DNA of 35,446 bases from contig JACUUF010000001.1 in NCBI GenBank assembly GCA_014859465.1, positions 222,719-258,164 of the forward strand, read 5' to 3'. The notes below the pieces were generated by a model, which was given only the letters and a program-made list of their open reading frames with translations, did not search any database and was not told where the DNA came from. The position numbers and the translations under genes were made by a program. Positions 23,514-33,266 of the stretch are shown here, piece after piece. Positions within the stretch are counted from its first letter, which is position 1; each line of letters begins with the position of its first letter. The DNA is from Methyloprofundus sp. GTDB taxonomy: Bacteria; Pseudomonadota; Gammaproteobacteria; Methylococcales; Methylomonadaceae.

Positions 23514-24668
23514 ATGAGACTTAAGTTCTTACCCATTTCTATTGCATTAATTTTATCAGCACCGGTCGCAAATTCCTATTTTGTTTTTGATCAACCTGAC
23601 CCAACAAAAGAAGCCAAAAATATTGCTTCTTCTGCAACAGTGGCCGGTATTTCTCAGGTTGGCGCTGGTTATGTTCATATTACTGAATCGAAGGGGCGAT
23701 CGATTCCTTTGCCGAAGGCCATGAGTATGATTATGCCTAGTGGCTGGCAGTTTATTTCTCAGTCTAATGTATCGCCCGTCATGGTCACTTGGGAGGGGGG
23801 TCAGCCTTGGTTAAATATTGCAGATTCTTTTGCTAAGTCAGCCGGGTCTCGCTTTATTGTGGACTGGAATTCAAGAGTTGTTTATGCTCAAGCTATAAGT
23901 GGATTTATCGGTGACACATTGAATCCGGCGACAATGGATTCCGCTGTTATTAGAAGAGATGTGGGTTCACCTCCATCTCACTCCGTTTTATCTGAAAATC
24001 AAAGGTCTATTGATCAGGCTGGCTCAATAATTCCAGAAACGGTTGTTAAGTCTTTTTCCTCTAATGTCAGTTCTCCTTTAAGAGAATCTGAAGCTCAATT
24101 GACTGAAAAAGTTACTCTAGAGGATGTCGTATCTTTTCAGGGTGTAAATCTAGTAACGACTGGCTCTATTGTTTATAAGCCAGCCAGTTTTAATGAAATC
24201 ATTTATGGTGGCGAAGCAGATACTTCTATTCGAGAGTTGCTTGAACATTTAATACCGGCAGGATGGACACACAGGGGTGGCGGCGCATCACTTGACAAGA
24301 GAGTCAGCTGGAAGGGTGGTCGAAAATCGAAAGATATTCTTAAGGAAGCATTGGAGATGCATTCGATTGGAATGGTGATGATTGAACAGGTAAAGCATGT
24401 TGAGCTTATGGAGTATCATCTTCGAGAGGGTGAGCTTTTATCTAAAGAGTTAAAGCGCTGGGGTGAAATGAATGGATGGCGTGTAAAATGGTCAATTAGA
24501 AAAGATTTTCCTATTGCGGCTACCGTATGGTTTAAAGGTGATTTTAAAGAGGCTGTACGAGGTGTTTTCGCCGCCTATCAAAGTCGAGGTGCCTTGATTG
24601 ATATTGAGCCTGACTTCTCTTTAGACGATGGGGTTTCAACGCCTGTTCTTGAAGTTTCCGGAGGTTAA
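23514..24668 (+). CDS. pilL: PilL-like pilus protein with TcpQ domain
   Basis: A 384-residue periplasmic protein with a signal peptide (MRLKFLPISIALILSAPVANS). Two related segments, about 67-125 (MIMPSGWQFI ... VMVTWEGGQPW) and about 240-298 (HLIPAGWTHR ... KRVSWKGGRKS), have the 'iPsGW ... v.W.GG' pattern of the N-terminal PilL domain. The end (YHLREGELLSKELKRWGEMN ... WRVKWSIRKDFPI ... FKGDFKEAVRGVF) is the TcpQ C-terminal domain, which helps the secretin fold in TCP-type pili. It opens the pilus operon, as in R64, and runs into the next gene with GGAGG inside its last codons. Confidence 0.8.
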   Translation: MRLKFLPISIALILSAPVANSYFVFDQPDPTKEAKNIASSATVAGISQVGAGYVHITESKGRSIPLPKAMSMIMPSGWQFISQSNVSPVMVTWEGGQPWLNIADSFAKSAGSRFIVDWNSRVVYAQAISGFIGDTLNPATMDSAVIRRDVGSPPSHSVLSENQRSIDQAGSIIPETVVKSFSSNVSSPLRESEAQLTEKVTLEDVVSFQGVNLVTTGSIVYKPASFNEIIYGGEADTSIRELLEHLIPAGWTHRGGGASLDKRVSWKGGRKSKDILKEALEMHSIGMVMIEQVKHVELMEYHLREGELLSKELKRWGEMNGWRVKWSIRKDFPIAATVWFKGDFKEAVRGVFAAYQSRGALIDIEPDFSLDDGVSTPVLEVSGG

Positions 24669-24672
24669 TATT

Positions 24673-26115
24673 ATGAAATTTAGATTTTTAATTTACGGAT
24701 TGGTTTCCGCTTCAATTTTTTTGTTAGCAGGATGTAACTTAGATGGTAATGACTCTGATAAGCCTAGCTCTCAAATGAACCTTGATGCAGGATCGGATAT
24801 CTCATTATCGAATATACAGAAAGGGTTTAGTATCACAGCGACCTATAATGGCGTCTATGGAGTAAGTCAAATTAACTGGGCTCAGACTGTAGGTGAGTCT
24901 GTCATCCTGGATAGTGGGGAGCCTTTTTGTGTGTTTGATTCTGCTCCAAAGTCGGCATCATGCTCAGTCACTTATTTAACACCGGACCCGCTTGATGTTG
25001 AATCGCGTTATCGTAGTTTAGAATTTGAGTTTCAAGCAACAGCAATCTTAACTAATGGCGCAATTAAGCGTGACAGGGTAAAAGTGGTCCAGCAGGGGCC
25101 TGATTCACAGATGCCTGTAGCTAACGCGGGTACAGATCGTGTTGTTAGTGGAGGGGATTTGATAATCTTAAGTGGTTCGGCTTCTCGGTCGTTTATTGAG
25201 TTTGAAGGTGAAGTCACGCCTTTGACCTATACGTGGGAGTTAATAACAAATCCTGACAATATTCCATTTGTGAACACTTTTGTTGGTGAAGAGTTTTCTC
25301 CAGGTGAGGCGCCGTATTTAAATTTAGATTCAACTATTACCTACCGTTTAACAGTGAGGGATGCTTTAGGGCAAGAATCAACTAATGAAGTTTCTATTAC
25401 TATTCTTGCATCACTTGATATCACGCCTGAGCAGCCCGTTCTTTTTGTAAATTCGGGTATTTATGATCAGGTTGTTTTTGATGATTCATTGCTACCATTA
25501 ACTTTTGACTTTAATGGGTTAGTTGATTGGATATATGATCCAGATGAAATTGGTGGTGTCATTTATTCCTTATGGGTGAGTGAGCAATTTTTACCGGCTT
25601 CAGAGCCACTTATTTCGAACGCGGGTTCAGCTGAAGATGCGTATGCTTCTATAAATGAGGTAGGTGATTACATTTTCAGGCTTTATGCTTCTGATGCACC
25701 TATTGATCCTTTAGCTTTGCCTTCTGATTACTCAGAAGTTCTTGTTCGTGTTGTTGCATCCGATCCGATGGCGCCTTATTACGTTATCGCTTCGACAAAT
25801 GGCTCTGGTGAGTACCAAAAGCTCGATGCAGGCGGAAGTATTTTAGCCATTCTTACAGCCTCAGACTCTTATTGGTCAGATGGCTCAACTGAAAGACCAA
25901 TGATTTATTACTGGATTAATGAATCGGCCCCAGTTGGCTATACGTTTGCCGATGGCGAGTCTAGTCCAACCTTGAACCTAGGATTGTCCACTTCTGGCGT
26001 TTATGAATTCAGGGTATTTGTTGCTGAATTAGGAGTGGATCTTTCTGACCCCGCTGCCAGGGCAGCTGAAAGCAGTGCTAACGCCGTTATTATTGTTTCA
26101 GAGCCAGAGCTTTAA
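24673..26115 (+). CDS. Lipoprotein with PKD/Ig-like domains between pilL and pilN
   Basis: A 480-residue protein. The longest frame begins 45 bases earlier inside pilL, but ATG 24673 has GGAGG 7 bases upstream and gives a clean lipoprotein signal (LLAGC, C21). Residues about 145-255 (VANAGTDRVVSGGDLIILSG ... TYTWELI ... YRLTVRDALGQES) follow the pattern of a PKD/K319-like Ig fold. The regions before and after (ITATYNGVYG...; LDAGGSILAILTASDSYWSD ... YEFRVFVAEL) look like two or three more, weaker Ig-like repeats. In R64 this place holds the short PilM. An adhesive or structural outer-membrane part of the pilus machine is likely, but the exact role is unknown. Confidence 0.75.
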   Translation: MKFRFLIYGLVSASIFLLAGCNLDGNDSDKPSSQMNLDAGSDISLSNIQKGFSITATYNGVYGVSQINWAQTVGESVILDSGEPFCVFDSAPKSASCSVTYLTPDPLDVESRYRSLEFEFQATAILTNGAIKRDRVKVVQQGPDSQMPVANAGTDRVVSGGDLIILSGSASRSFIEFEGEVTPLTYTWELITNPDNIPFVNTFVGEEFSPGEAPYLNLDSTITYRLTVRDALGQESTNEVSITILASLDITPEQPVLFVNSGIYDQVVFDDSLLPLTFDFNGLVDWIYDPDEIGGVIYSLWVSEQFLPASEPLISNAGSAEDAYASINEVGDYIFRLYASDAPIDPLALPSDYSEVLVRVVASDPMAPYYVIASTNGSGEYQKLDAGGSILAILTASDSYWSDGSTERPMIYYWINESAPVGYTFADGESSPTLNLGLSTSGVYEFRVFVAELGVDLSDPAARAAESSANAVIIVSEPEL

Positions 26116-26169
26116 TTGCGACTTAGGTTGAATAAATTCTGATGTTAATTTAAGAAAAAGGTTTTAATT

Positions 26170-27771
26170 ATGTTGGTCAAAAAAACAATGCTTTCTGCCA
26201 TGATTATTGTGATGCTGGCAGGTTGCTCCACAGCGCAAGAGGTCAATCATAATAAGCAGGTTTTTGAGGAGGATTCAAAAAAAGTTGATTCTTTTTTTGA
26301 TAGCTCTGTTGAGAATGTTAATTCAGTTGAAAGCGTTGTTCACCCCTGGGTTTCAACTAATCATATAGAGTTGTTGGATAAACTTGACGAACGGATTGCG
26401 AATAAATTCGTTGTATTTAATGAGTTTGAGCCCACTTCTTTGAGGGATGTGTCGATCCGTCTACAGGATGTCATAGGAAAAAGGGTGTTTATTGAGTCTG
26501 ATGTATTTAAAGCTGAAAAATCTTCAGCAGGAGATACTGGGGCAAGTGCCATTGATGTAGTAGGAACGGTGACCTCCGAAATGGTTTCTGTTTCAGGCAC
26601 GGAAGACGTGGCGGCCGATATTAAAATATCTTTAAATCATAAAGGTTCAATTGCAGGCTTACTAGATCGCGTTGCTCGTTTGATTGACTCTGAATGGCGT
26701 TATGAGGCATCGCGTGATCGTATTGTTTTTTATAAATTTGAAACTCGTCGTTTTATTATCGCTACCACACCGGGTTCAGCCACAAATACCTCTTCATTTT
26801 CGGCAAACATAGGGGGAAACACTGAGTTTACCCAAAACTATTCAGTATGGGAGTCTCTTAGAGAGTCGGTTGAAAATCTTTTAACAGATGAAGGAGTCTT
26901 TACCTTAAGCGAGTCGACTGGAATGTTAACTGTTCGTGATAGACCAGATGTCCTTGAAAGGATTGAACAGCATGTTCGTGACGGTAATGACATTTTATCT
27001 CAAAACATCTTGTTTCATGTTCAGGTATTTTCTGTTGTTAGAGATGTTTCAGATAATAGAGGTGTGAATTGGAATGCTGTTTTTAGTGGGTTTGACTTTG
27101 CCGCCTCAGGTGTCTCACCTAGAGGCTTAACAGATGGAATGGGTTCTGTTATTTTTGACGTCCCATCAACTGCAACAGGTCCTTTGCAGAACTTTATTGG
27201 AAGCCAGGCTTTTATTGATGGGCTATCTCGATTTGGCGAGGCTTCTAATAAAACTCGATTCTCCATGCAGACTCAGAACAACCAGCCAGCCCCCATTAAG
27301 ATTGTTCGTAATGTGGGGTACTTAAAATCCCAGCAAGTCAGTACCGGAACGGGAGTTGATGGTCAACCGCTTGTGACACTTGAGCCAGGTGAGGTTGAGG
27401 TAGGGGTTACTTTACAGGTATTGCCATCCATTCAAGGAAATAAGAAAGACATGGTGGTTCAAATATCTGGAAAAATCAATGACCTTGTTCGTATAACGAA
27501 CTTAGATAGCGGAACCGGTTCTATTATTCAAGTTCCAGAAGTGGCTTCACGAGATTTAATGAATAAGGTTTGGTTAAGATCGGGCTCTACTTTAGTATTG
27601 GCAGGTATGGAATTTACAGAAAATAGAAATGAGACTGCCGGTATTTTTAGCCCAAGAACTTGGTTTTTAGGCGGTTCAAATAAATCTGTAAATAAAAAAG
27701 AGAGTCTAATTATTATTATTACGCCAAGAATTGTTGATCACAATCTTGACTCTAATGTTTTATCCAATTAG
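26170..27771 (+). CDS. pilN: PilN-type secretin lipoprotein
   Basis: Outer-membrane ring through which the type IVb pilus passes. It has 533 residues (R64 PilN about 560). The lipoprotein signal is MIIVMLAGC (C19). N-terminal ring domains span about 65-290 (RIEQHVRDGNDILSQNILFH at the N1-like end). The secretin domain shows VEVGVTLQVLPSI, then VPEVASRDLMNKVWLRSGST and LVLAGMEFTENRNETAG, and closes with LIIIITPRIVD, the usual secretin end. AAAAAGG precedes the ATG. It is next to pilO and pilP, whose products connect such rings to the inner membrane. Confidence 0.93.
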   Translation: MLVKKTMLSAMIIVMLAGCSTAQEVNHNKQVFEEDSKKVDSFFDSSVENVNSVESVVHPWVSTNHIELLDKLDERIANKFVVFNEFEPTSLRDVSIRLQDVIGKRVFIESDVFKAEKSSAGDTGASAIDVVGTVTSEMVSVSGTEDVAADIKISLNHKGSIAGLLDRVARLIDSEWRYEASRDRIVFYKFETRRFIIATTPGSATNTSSFSANIGGNTEFTQNYSVWESLRESVENLLTDEGVFTLSESTGMLTVRDRPDVLERIEQHVRDGNDILSQNILFHVQVFSVVRDVSDNRGVNWNAVFSGFDFAASGVSPRGLTDGMGSVIFDVPSTATGPLQNFIGSQAFIDGLSRFGEASNKTRFSMQTQNNQPAPIKIVRNVGYLKSQQVSTGTGVDGQPLVTLEPGEVEVGVTLQVLPSIQGNKKDMVVQISGKINDLVRITNLDSGTGSIIQVPEVASRDLMNKVWLRSGSTLVLAGMEFTENRNETAGIFSPRTWFLGGSNKSVNKKESLIIIITPRIVDHNLDSNVLSN

Positions 27772-27782
27772 GTTTTTTTAAA

Positions 27783-29174
27783 ATGAAGATTGTAAGAATT
27801 GGTGACCAAAATTTTATCTTGGGAGTTCAATGGAGGCAATTAATGTCTTCATCTTCGAAAGATAAGATTTCAGAAAAGAAATGCTTAGTGGAAGAGATTG
27901 GGGATGTCAGGCATGGTTTTTCCATTGAGAGTAACGGTCATTCTTCTATTGGGATTATTCCTGCAGATATAAAAGACTCAAAGGCGATCAAATATAGAAG
28001 TCTTGCTCAAACATTTTTTAATAGTTTTGATAATTTTGTTGCTGTTTATTACTTTGATTATAATGATTTTGATTTTACATTAGATAATTTTAAATCGCCT
28101 TATGAGTTCTCAAAATTAGTTGATGGTGAATATTGGATTTGTGCCATAAAAGATGGCGTAGTTTATCTGGATGAAACTGGTGATTTTAACCATATAAGAT
28201 CTATTTTTGAGTCATTTTCTGATATCTCATGGTCTCAAGCTGTGGGTGATCATGCTAAAAATCTTGAAGATTATTTCGATGGCTCAACGAATTTTGTTAG
28301 CCCCTCACTGCCTGAGCTGGCTGAGCAAGGGTCACCTAAAGCTAGGCGTTTGGTCGGCGTAGATAGTTTTCTTTTAATGATAGGGCTTGGACTTATCCTT
28401 ATTATCGTTTTAGTTTTAGGTGGCTTTTTTGGGTATAAGTCATTATCTTCAAGCGACGTGGTTGCTCAGATTGCAAATATAGAAACGCCGGAGGCAAGGC
28501 ATTCGCGCCTAAAGTCAGTTATAGACTCAAAAGTTAATGGACTGGCCATTCTTGATAAAAGGAATTTTTCGGCTGATGCTCACTTGCGACACTGGCTGTC
28601 TATTTTCAATCACTCAATGGGCGGTTGGCGCTTTAGTGAAATTGACTGCAAGGCTAATGGGTCTTGTACTGCAAGGTGGAACGCTGTCATTCCCTCTGAT
28701 GGGTCCTATCTTTCGGATCTGATTGGTATTGAGGCATCTAAAACTAGGATTTCTAGAGACGGAAAGATTGTTGATACTTTGCTTGATCCGGTTGAATCGA
28801 TTAAGTCTTCAGTGGATTTTAAGCCTATTTCAGATAAGCATGAGATTCTTAAGGGTGCTGATATTTTATTTAACGTAAATCGAAGGCTGGTCAGGGATAT
28901 GGTTTTATTGTCGAATGCATTCCCTGATTTAAAGTGGAGTGTTTTGTCAGATGAAATGATAGAAATGCCATCTTTTTCCTCAGAGCCTGAGTTTGGTTAT
29001 TCAAAATCTTACAGGCTTTTGGCCCACTCGTTTGAGGGTGAGGGGTATCTGGCTTACAAGGATATGGTTTCAACATTAAAGGCTTATGATTTTAGCATTG
29101 ATGAATTAAAGGTTAAGATTGAAGGCGGAGTTAAGTTTAATTGGTATTTAAGGACGAATTATGTTGCAAAATAA
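27783..29174 (+). CDS. pilO: PilO-type pilus accessory protein
   Basis: A 463-residue bitopic inner-membrane protein (R64 PilO about 430). The N-terminal cytoplasmic part (1-190) contains YWICAIKDGVVYLDETGDF, a pattern seen in this family. One membrane helix lies at about 195-217 (FLLMIGLGLILIIVLVLGGF), then a periplasmic domain with one Cys pair (DCKANGSC). It is probably part of the platform linking the ATPase to the secretin. The end overlaps pilP by 14 bases. Identification rests on topology, size and position as well as sequence. Confidence 0.8.
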   Translation: MKIVRIGDQNFILGVQWRQLMSSSSKDKISEKKCLVEEIGDVRHGFSIESNGHSSIGIIPADIKDSKAIKYRSLAQTFFNSFDNFVAVYYFDYNDFDFTLDNFKSPYEFSKLVDGEYWICAIKDGVVYLDETGDFNHIRSIFESFSDISWSQAVGDHAKNLEDYFDGSTNFVSPSLPELAEQGSPKARRLVGVDSFLLMIGLGLILIIVLVLGGFFGYKSLSSSDVVAQIANIETPEARHSRLKSVIDSKVNGLAILDKRNFSADAHLRHWLSIFNHSMGGWRFSEIDCKANGSCTARWNAVIPSDGSYLSDLIGIEASKTRISRDGKIVDTLLDPVESIKSSVDFKPISDKHEILKGADILFNVNRRLVRDMVLLSNAFPDLKWSVLSDEMIEMPSFSSEPEFGYSKSYRLLAHSFEGEGYLAYKDMVSTLKAYDFSIDELKVKIEGGVKFNWYLRTNYVAK

Positions 29175-29787
29175 AAAAATAATTTTTTTAAGCTCTTTGA
29201 TTATGGCTTTAGTTTCTGGAAGTGTTTTGTCTAGCGATAATTCAGTCCTTAAATCAATTGATGAGTTTGAGAGTGAGAGAATTGCAAATACTCAAAATTT
29301 AATATTACTAGAGCAGCGTCTTAAGATATTGCAGCTTTCTAGTCAGCTTGATGATTTTAAAAAAGAAGAGGACGACTCTATTTTTCATCACAAACCTTAT
29401 GATGTCCAGACTCATGAATCCATTATTAACCAACCTGCTATAGCAAAAGAGAATATACCTGAGCAATTCAGACAGGATGTGGAGCGATCTGAAAGAATTG
29501 AAAGAGAAGCTGAATTTAAGCGCCAACAGACAAAACTAGAAGAGAAAAATAGGATCGAAGATCTGAAGAGTCAAAAAAGGAGAGAGCTTGATGGCTTTAA
29601 GCTTAGAGGTGTTTACAAGTCAGAAGGCGTTAGTATCGCTAGAATAGGCCAAGGCTCTAGGACGCTAGAGATTAAGATCGGCGAATCCCTTCCTGGTGGC
29701 TGGGTTGTTAAGAAAATTTCGGAAAGCTATTTAGAAGTAAGTAATAGAATGCTTCCAGGTGAAAGTCTAACGGTTTCCGGGGGTTAA
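29161..29787 (+). CDS. pilP: PilP-type pilus protein
   Basis: A 208-residue periplasmic protein (R64 PilP about 150) with a signal peptide (IIFLSSLIMALVSGSVLSS). The middle is a long charged coiled coil (about 98-142, rich in R, E and K), which explains the extra length. The C-terminal domain GVYKSEGVSIARIGQGSRTL ... GESLPGGWVVKKI matches the PilP 'v..i.G..g..tA.l...g....v..Gd.l.ggW.v..I' pattern. It ends with LTVSGG, the same last residues as pilL (LEVSGG), both overlapping the next gene's ribosome site. Confidence 0.82.
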   Translation: MLQNKKIIFLSSLIMALVSGSVLSSDNSVLKSIDEFESERIANTQNLILLEQRLKILQLSSQLDDFKKEEDDSIFHHKPYDVQTHESIINQPAIAKENIPEQFRQDVERSERIEREAEFKRQQTKLEEKNRIEDLKSQKRRELDGFKLRGVYKSEGVSIARIGQGSRTLEIKIGESLPGGWVVKKISESYLEVSNRMLPGESLTVSGG

Positions 29788-29789
29788 AT

Positions 29790-31610
29790 ATGTCAGGTTT
29801 TAAGTCGATAAGAGTTCAAGATTTTAACGATCTTCCATTTTTTGAGGTTGTTTTATCCGACGAAAGTGAAGGAAGGTCTTTTATCCCTCTTTTTGGTGAA
29901 GCAAAAGAACATTGCGCTTTAATTGCAAGAGTTATGGGGGGTGGTGATCTTTCTTGGTCAGGTGTTGTTTCTGGTGAGCAGCTTATTGAAGTAAATATTG
30001 TTTTCACTGATTTATTCAGTAACTCTAATTTTGGTTTTACCTCATCTTTGGTTAAGCGTCTTGAGTCATTTAAAGGTGTTAATATTGGCTCTCAAGTAAT
30101 TGTTCCTGATTCTGTTTTAAAGCAAATTCAACTTTCTAAGAAAGGAGGGTCTCAGGACTATAAAAAATTAAAAAAAGAAGAGGTAATCTCTCAAAAGGCT
30201 GATGCTCAAAAGTTCTTTGATATGGTTTGCCAGGAAGGGATCAGGCAGGGTGCTTCCGACATTCATTTTAGCACGGTTGATGGAAAGGCTTATGTGCGTT
30301 TTCGTGTAGGTGGAAAAATTAAATTATTCACCAATTCAACCCCAGAGAATATTTTACAAGTCTTGTCTTCGGCTTATAACTCGTTAGCTGACAAAGCCTC
30401 TAGGTCGGGTAACTTTTCTGAGAACGCTTACCAAAACTGTTTGATTGAGCGGGAATATGAAGGCTTGGGTCACTTTCGATTTCGTTACGCCTCAGCTCCA
30501 ACCGAAGCGGGTATTTACTGTGTTTTGCGTATCTTGATTGTGAGTGCGGGAGATAACCAAAAGACGAAAAAATTGATTGAACTGGGGGGTACAAATTCTC
30601 ATGCTTCTATTGTTCGCAAGATGGTTTCAAACCCAACTGGCCTTTACCTTGTGGCAGGCACGACAGGGTCGGGTAAATCAACGACACTAAAGAATTTAAT
30701 TCAGTCGGAAATTGAAGCAAACCCAACAAAGAACTTTTGTACGATTGAAGAGCCTATTGAGTATAGAATTGTTGGCGCCAATCAGATTCCAGTTAAAAGA
30801 AGTGCAAATGACACGGTCGAGAAAAATGGTTTTACTGAGGCCATTAAAGCCGTTATGCGACTGGATCCGGATTCTATATTGATCGGTGAGATTCGAGACA
30901 AGGATACAGCTAAGCTGGCTGGTTCAGCAACAGAATCGGGTCACTTTGTGTTTTCAACGGTGCATGCTCAATCTGCAATGGATATTTTCTCGCGCCTATC
31001 GGGGGATACGATGCAGATGTCTCTGGATCAGATATGCTCCCCTGGCTTTATTGCTGGATTAACTTATCAGAAATTAATTCCTGTTTTATGCGAGCATTGT
31101 AAGGAGCCATTCAAGCCTAAATTTGAAGAGTATAGGCATTCTGATGACGTTGAAAAGAAGCTTTTTATTGATCGGTTTTTAAATGTTTTTAAGGAAGAAG
31201 AGGTTGATTATCTTTTTACGACTAATAAATCAGGCTGTAGTCACTGTAATGGTGGTGAAAAAGGTCAAGAAATCGCAATGGAAGCTATCATTCCAGATTA
31301 TGAAATGCTATCATTGGTTAAAAAGAAAGATTTTATTGCCGCTTACAAGCATTGGAGGACAATGCGTGTAACAGATCCAGAAAATTTTACAGGAAAAACG
31401 GTACTTGATCATGTACTTTATAAAGTACGAAAAGGCTATGTTGATCCGATTGAGGTTGAAGATCGGTTTGGGGATTTAGATAAAGAATTCTTACTTGAAG
31501 ATGGTGTTTTAGATGGCTCTGAGCTTGGCTATGCGGACGATAGTGGTGTGATAAAACACTCTAATAGAGAAAAGTTTGACTTTAACTTCAAAGAAAATGG
31601 GGCTTCTTAA
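29790..31610 (+). CDS. pilQ: PilQ-type pilus assembly ATPase
   Basis: Hexameric ATPase that powers assembly of the thin pilus. It has 606 residues, longer than R64 PilQ (511). Residues 1-130 form an extra N-terminal domain. The catalytic part begins at about 140 with QGASDIHF (153-160). Walker A is GTTGSGKST (290-298), the Asp box IEEPIEYR, Walker B LDPDSILIGEIRD and the His box STVHAQSAMD. A tetracysteine zinc site is formed by CEHC and GCSHC. It starts 2 bases after the pilP stop and ends 3 bases before pilR. The extra C-terminal 60 residues are acidic. Confidence 0.92.
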   Translation: MSGFKSIRVQDFNDLPFFEVVLSDESEGRSFIPLFGEAKEHCALIARVMGGGDLSWSGVVSGEQLIEVNIVFTDLFSNSNFGFTSSLVKRLESFKGVNIGSQVIVPDSVLKQIQLSKKGGSQDYKKLKKEEVISQKADAQKFFDMVCQEGIRQGASDIHFSTVDGKAYVRFRVGGKIKLFTNSTPENILQVLSSAYNSLADKASRSGNFSENAYQNCLIEREYEGLGHFRFRYASAPTEAGIYCVLRILIVSAGDNQKTKKLIELGGTNSHASIVRKMVSNPTGLYLVAGTTGSGKSTTLKNLIQSEIEANPTKNFCTIEEPIEYRIVGANQIPVKRSANDTVEKNGFTEAIKAVMRLDPDSILIGEIRDKDTAKLAGSATESGHFVFSTVHAQSAMDIFSRLSGDTMQMSLDQICSPGFIAGLTYQKLIPVLCEHCKEPFKPKFEEYRHSDDVEKKLFIDRFLNVFKEEEVDYLFTTNKSGCSHCNGGEKGQEIAMEAIIPDYEMLSLVKKKDFIAAYKHWRTMRVTDPENFTGKTVLDHVLYKVRKGYVDPIEVEDRFGDLDKEFLLEDGVLDGSELGYADDSGVIKHSNREKFDFNFKENGAS

Positions 31611-31613
31611 TTT

Positions 31614-32666
31614 ATGGCGCTAACTTTAGAGCAGAAATTAGCAAAGCTTTCGTTTAATGTTGATAAGCGCCTCGTTTTTTATGAAAAGCTTTTATCCTTT
31701 GTTAAGGATGGGATTTCACCTTATGATGCTATTCGCACCATGAACAGGCGATTTGTGAAAGAGAAAGCTTCGGATCGACATATCACGCAGTCGATTTTAA
31801 AAGATCAAGGGGCAGGTAATTCACTTGCAGACGCTTTGTCAAAGTGGGTGCCGGATAACGATGTTTCTATTATTCGATCAGGTGAAGTAACGGACGATCT
31901 CCCTGGTTCGTTGATAGAGGTTATTCGCTTAACAGGGGATATGAGAACTTTAAAGAAAGGAGTTGGAAAGGCTGTTAAGCCTGCTATTGTTCAATTTATT
32001 GTTCTTTTTGGGATTATTTATGCTTTATCTGCCTACATGATTCCTGAGATTAAAACATTTGGAGATCCTGAAAACTATCCAGGGTTTACGCTTTATTATT
32101 TTGGGTTTGCAGACTTTATTGCTGAATATTTTGTTTTTATTGCAGGTTTTTTTGTTGGGATTTTCTTATGGATTAAATGGGCTATACCAAATTTAACAGG
32201 GGTGGCCAGACCTTATCTTGACCGTGTTCCACCTTTCTCAATCGCAAGAAGAATTTCTTCAGGTTATTTTCTTTTAACGGTAGCTGCGATGATGTCAAAA
32301 GGAGTTTCATTAATTGATGCGCTTTCAAATATACAAAAAAGTTCAAACCCTTATCAAAAAAAACATATTCTTCAAATGAAAAAGCGGATAGGGGAGGGTT
32401 TTAATGAGGGAGATTCGCTTAATACAGGCTATCTTCCACCAGACATGGCTGGCGACATTATTGATTATGGCGGCCTAACATCCTTTTCAGAAGGTATTGC
32501 ATCTATTGCTAACCGGTCTGTAAAAGATATCCTCGAATTCCTAGAGAAGGTGTCGGGGAGTGTAAAAATAGTCATGCTTGCATTGTTATCAACGGTTGCT
32601 GTTTTAACGATTGTTTCAATCATGATGATTGTTCTTGAGATGACTGAGAATATGCAGTTGGTTTAA
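31614..32666 (+). CDS. pilR: PilR-type inner-membrane pilus platform protein
   Basis: GspF/PilC-family platform for pilin assembly. It has 350 residues. A first cytoplasmic helical domain contains RSGEVTDDLPGSLIEV (the family 'aGE..G.L...l'). Membrane helices lie at about 125-143 and 170-190, a second cytoplasmic repeat follows (MSKGVSLIDALSNIQKSSNP ... IGEGFNEGDSL), and a last helix lies at about 322-346. It directly follows the ATPase gene with a 3-base gap, the standard order. Confidence 0.9.
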   Translation: MALTLEQKLAKLSFNVDKRLVFYEKLLSFVKDGISPYDAIRTMNRRFVKEKASDRHITQSILKDQGAGNSLADALSKWVPDNDVSIIRSGEVTDDLPGSLIEVIRLTGDMRTLKKGVGKAVKPAIVQFIVLFGIIYALSAYMIPEIKTFGDPENYPGFTLYYFGFADFIAEYFVFIAGFFVGIFLWIKWAIPNLTGVARPYLDRVPPFSIARRISSGYFLLTVAAMMSKGVSLIDALSNIQKSSNPYQKKHILQMKKRIGEGFNEGDSLNTGYLPPDMAGDIIDYGGLTSFSEGIASIANRSVKDILEFLEKVSGSVKIVMLALLSTVAVLTIVSIMMIVLEMTENMQLV

Positions 32667-32693
32667 TAAAAAATTAAAAAGGTAGTTAAAATC

Positions 32694-33239
32694 ATGTTTA
32701 ATATTAAAAGTAAGTTATTAAAAGCAAAGCAGAAAGGACTAACAGCGATTGAGATTAGTATCTTCGTTGTGGTTTTTATTATATTGGCAGGGATGGCTTT
32801 TGGTGTATATCAGGTATTTGATTCATCAAATCGCATTTCGAGCTCTGCAAAAAATCTTCAATCTCTTGGGGGTGGTCTGCAAAACGCTTTTTCAAGCCAA
32901 GGGGATTACACAGGTGTTAATGCTCAAGTGGCAATCAATTTAGGGATTCCTGATCGTTCAATGATTAGTGGAACTACTTTAAGGAATGCATGGCAGGGTT
33001 CTGTAACAATCGCTTCAGCAGGTGGGTCTTCAGCTGATATTACATTTGCAAACGTTGCTCGTAATGAGTGTGCAAAGTTTGTCAATACTTCTGAAAGCCT
33101 TTTCCACAGAATTACCGTTGGCGGGACTGCGGTTAAAGACTTTCAAGCCGGCTCACCTCTTGGTACTGTGGCACTAGCCAACGCTTGTTCTTCAGGCGCA
33201 GGCGCGGTAACAACTATTGTATTTACACTTGGTCTTTAA
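32694..33239 (+). CDS. pilS: PilS major prepilin (type IVb)
   Basis: Major subunit of the thin pilus. It has 181 residues: a 15-residue basic leader ending KQKG, then the mature start LTAIEISIFVVVFIILAGMA. Glu is at mature position 5 and the hydrophobic spine follows, the prepilin peptidase signature. Two Cys (in NECAKF and NACSSG) can form the C-terminal disulfide loop. No prepilin peptidase (pilU) or lytic transglycosylase (pilT) gene is in the window, although both lie between pilS and pilV in R64. A terminator follows 28 bases after the stop. Confidence 0.9.
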   Translation: MFNIKSKLLKAKQKGLTAIEISIFVVVFIILAGMAFGVYQVFDSSNRISSSAKNLQSLGGGLQNAFSSQGDYTGVNAQVAINLGIPDRSMISGTTLRNAWQGSVTIASAGGSSADITFANVARNECAKFVNTSESLFHRITVGGTAVKDFQAGSPLGTVALANACSSGAGAVTTIVFTLGL

Positions 33240-33266
33240 GCGGCTTAATAGCTTACAGGCACAGAG

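Noticed and set aside
24628-24672. Upstream start of the PKD lipoprotein inside pilL
   Set aside because: The later ATG has GGAGG and directly gives a proper lipoprotein signal peptide.
27134-27325. 63-residue frame inside pilN
   Set aside because: It is in another frame of the conserved secretin gene and has no supporting signal.
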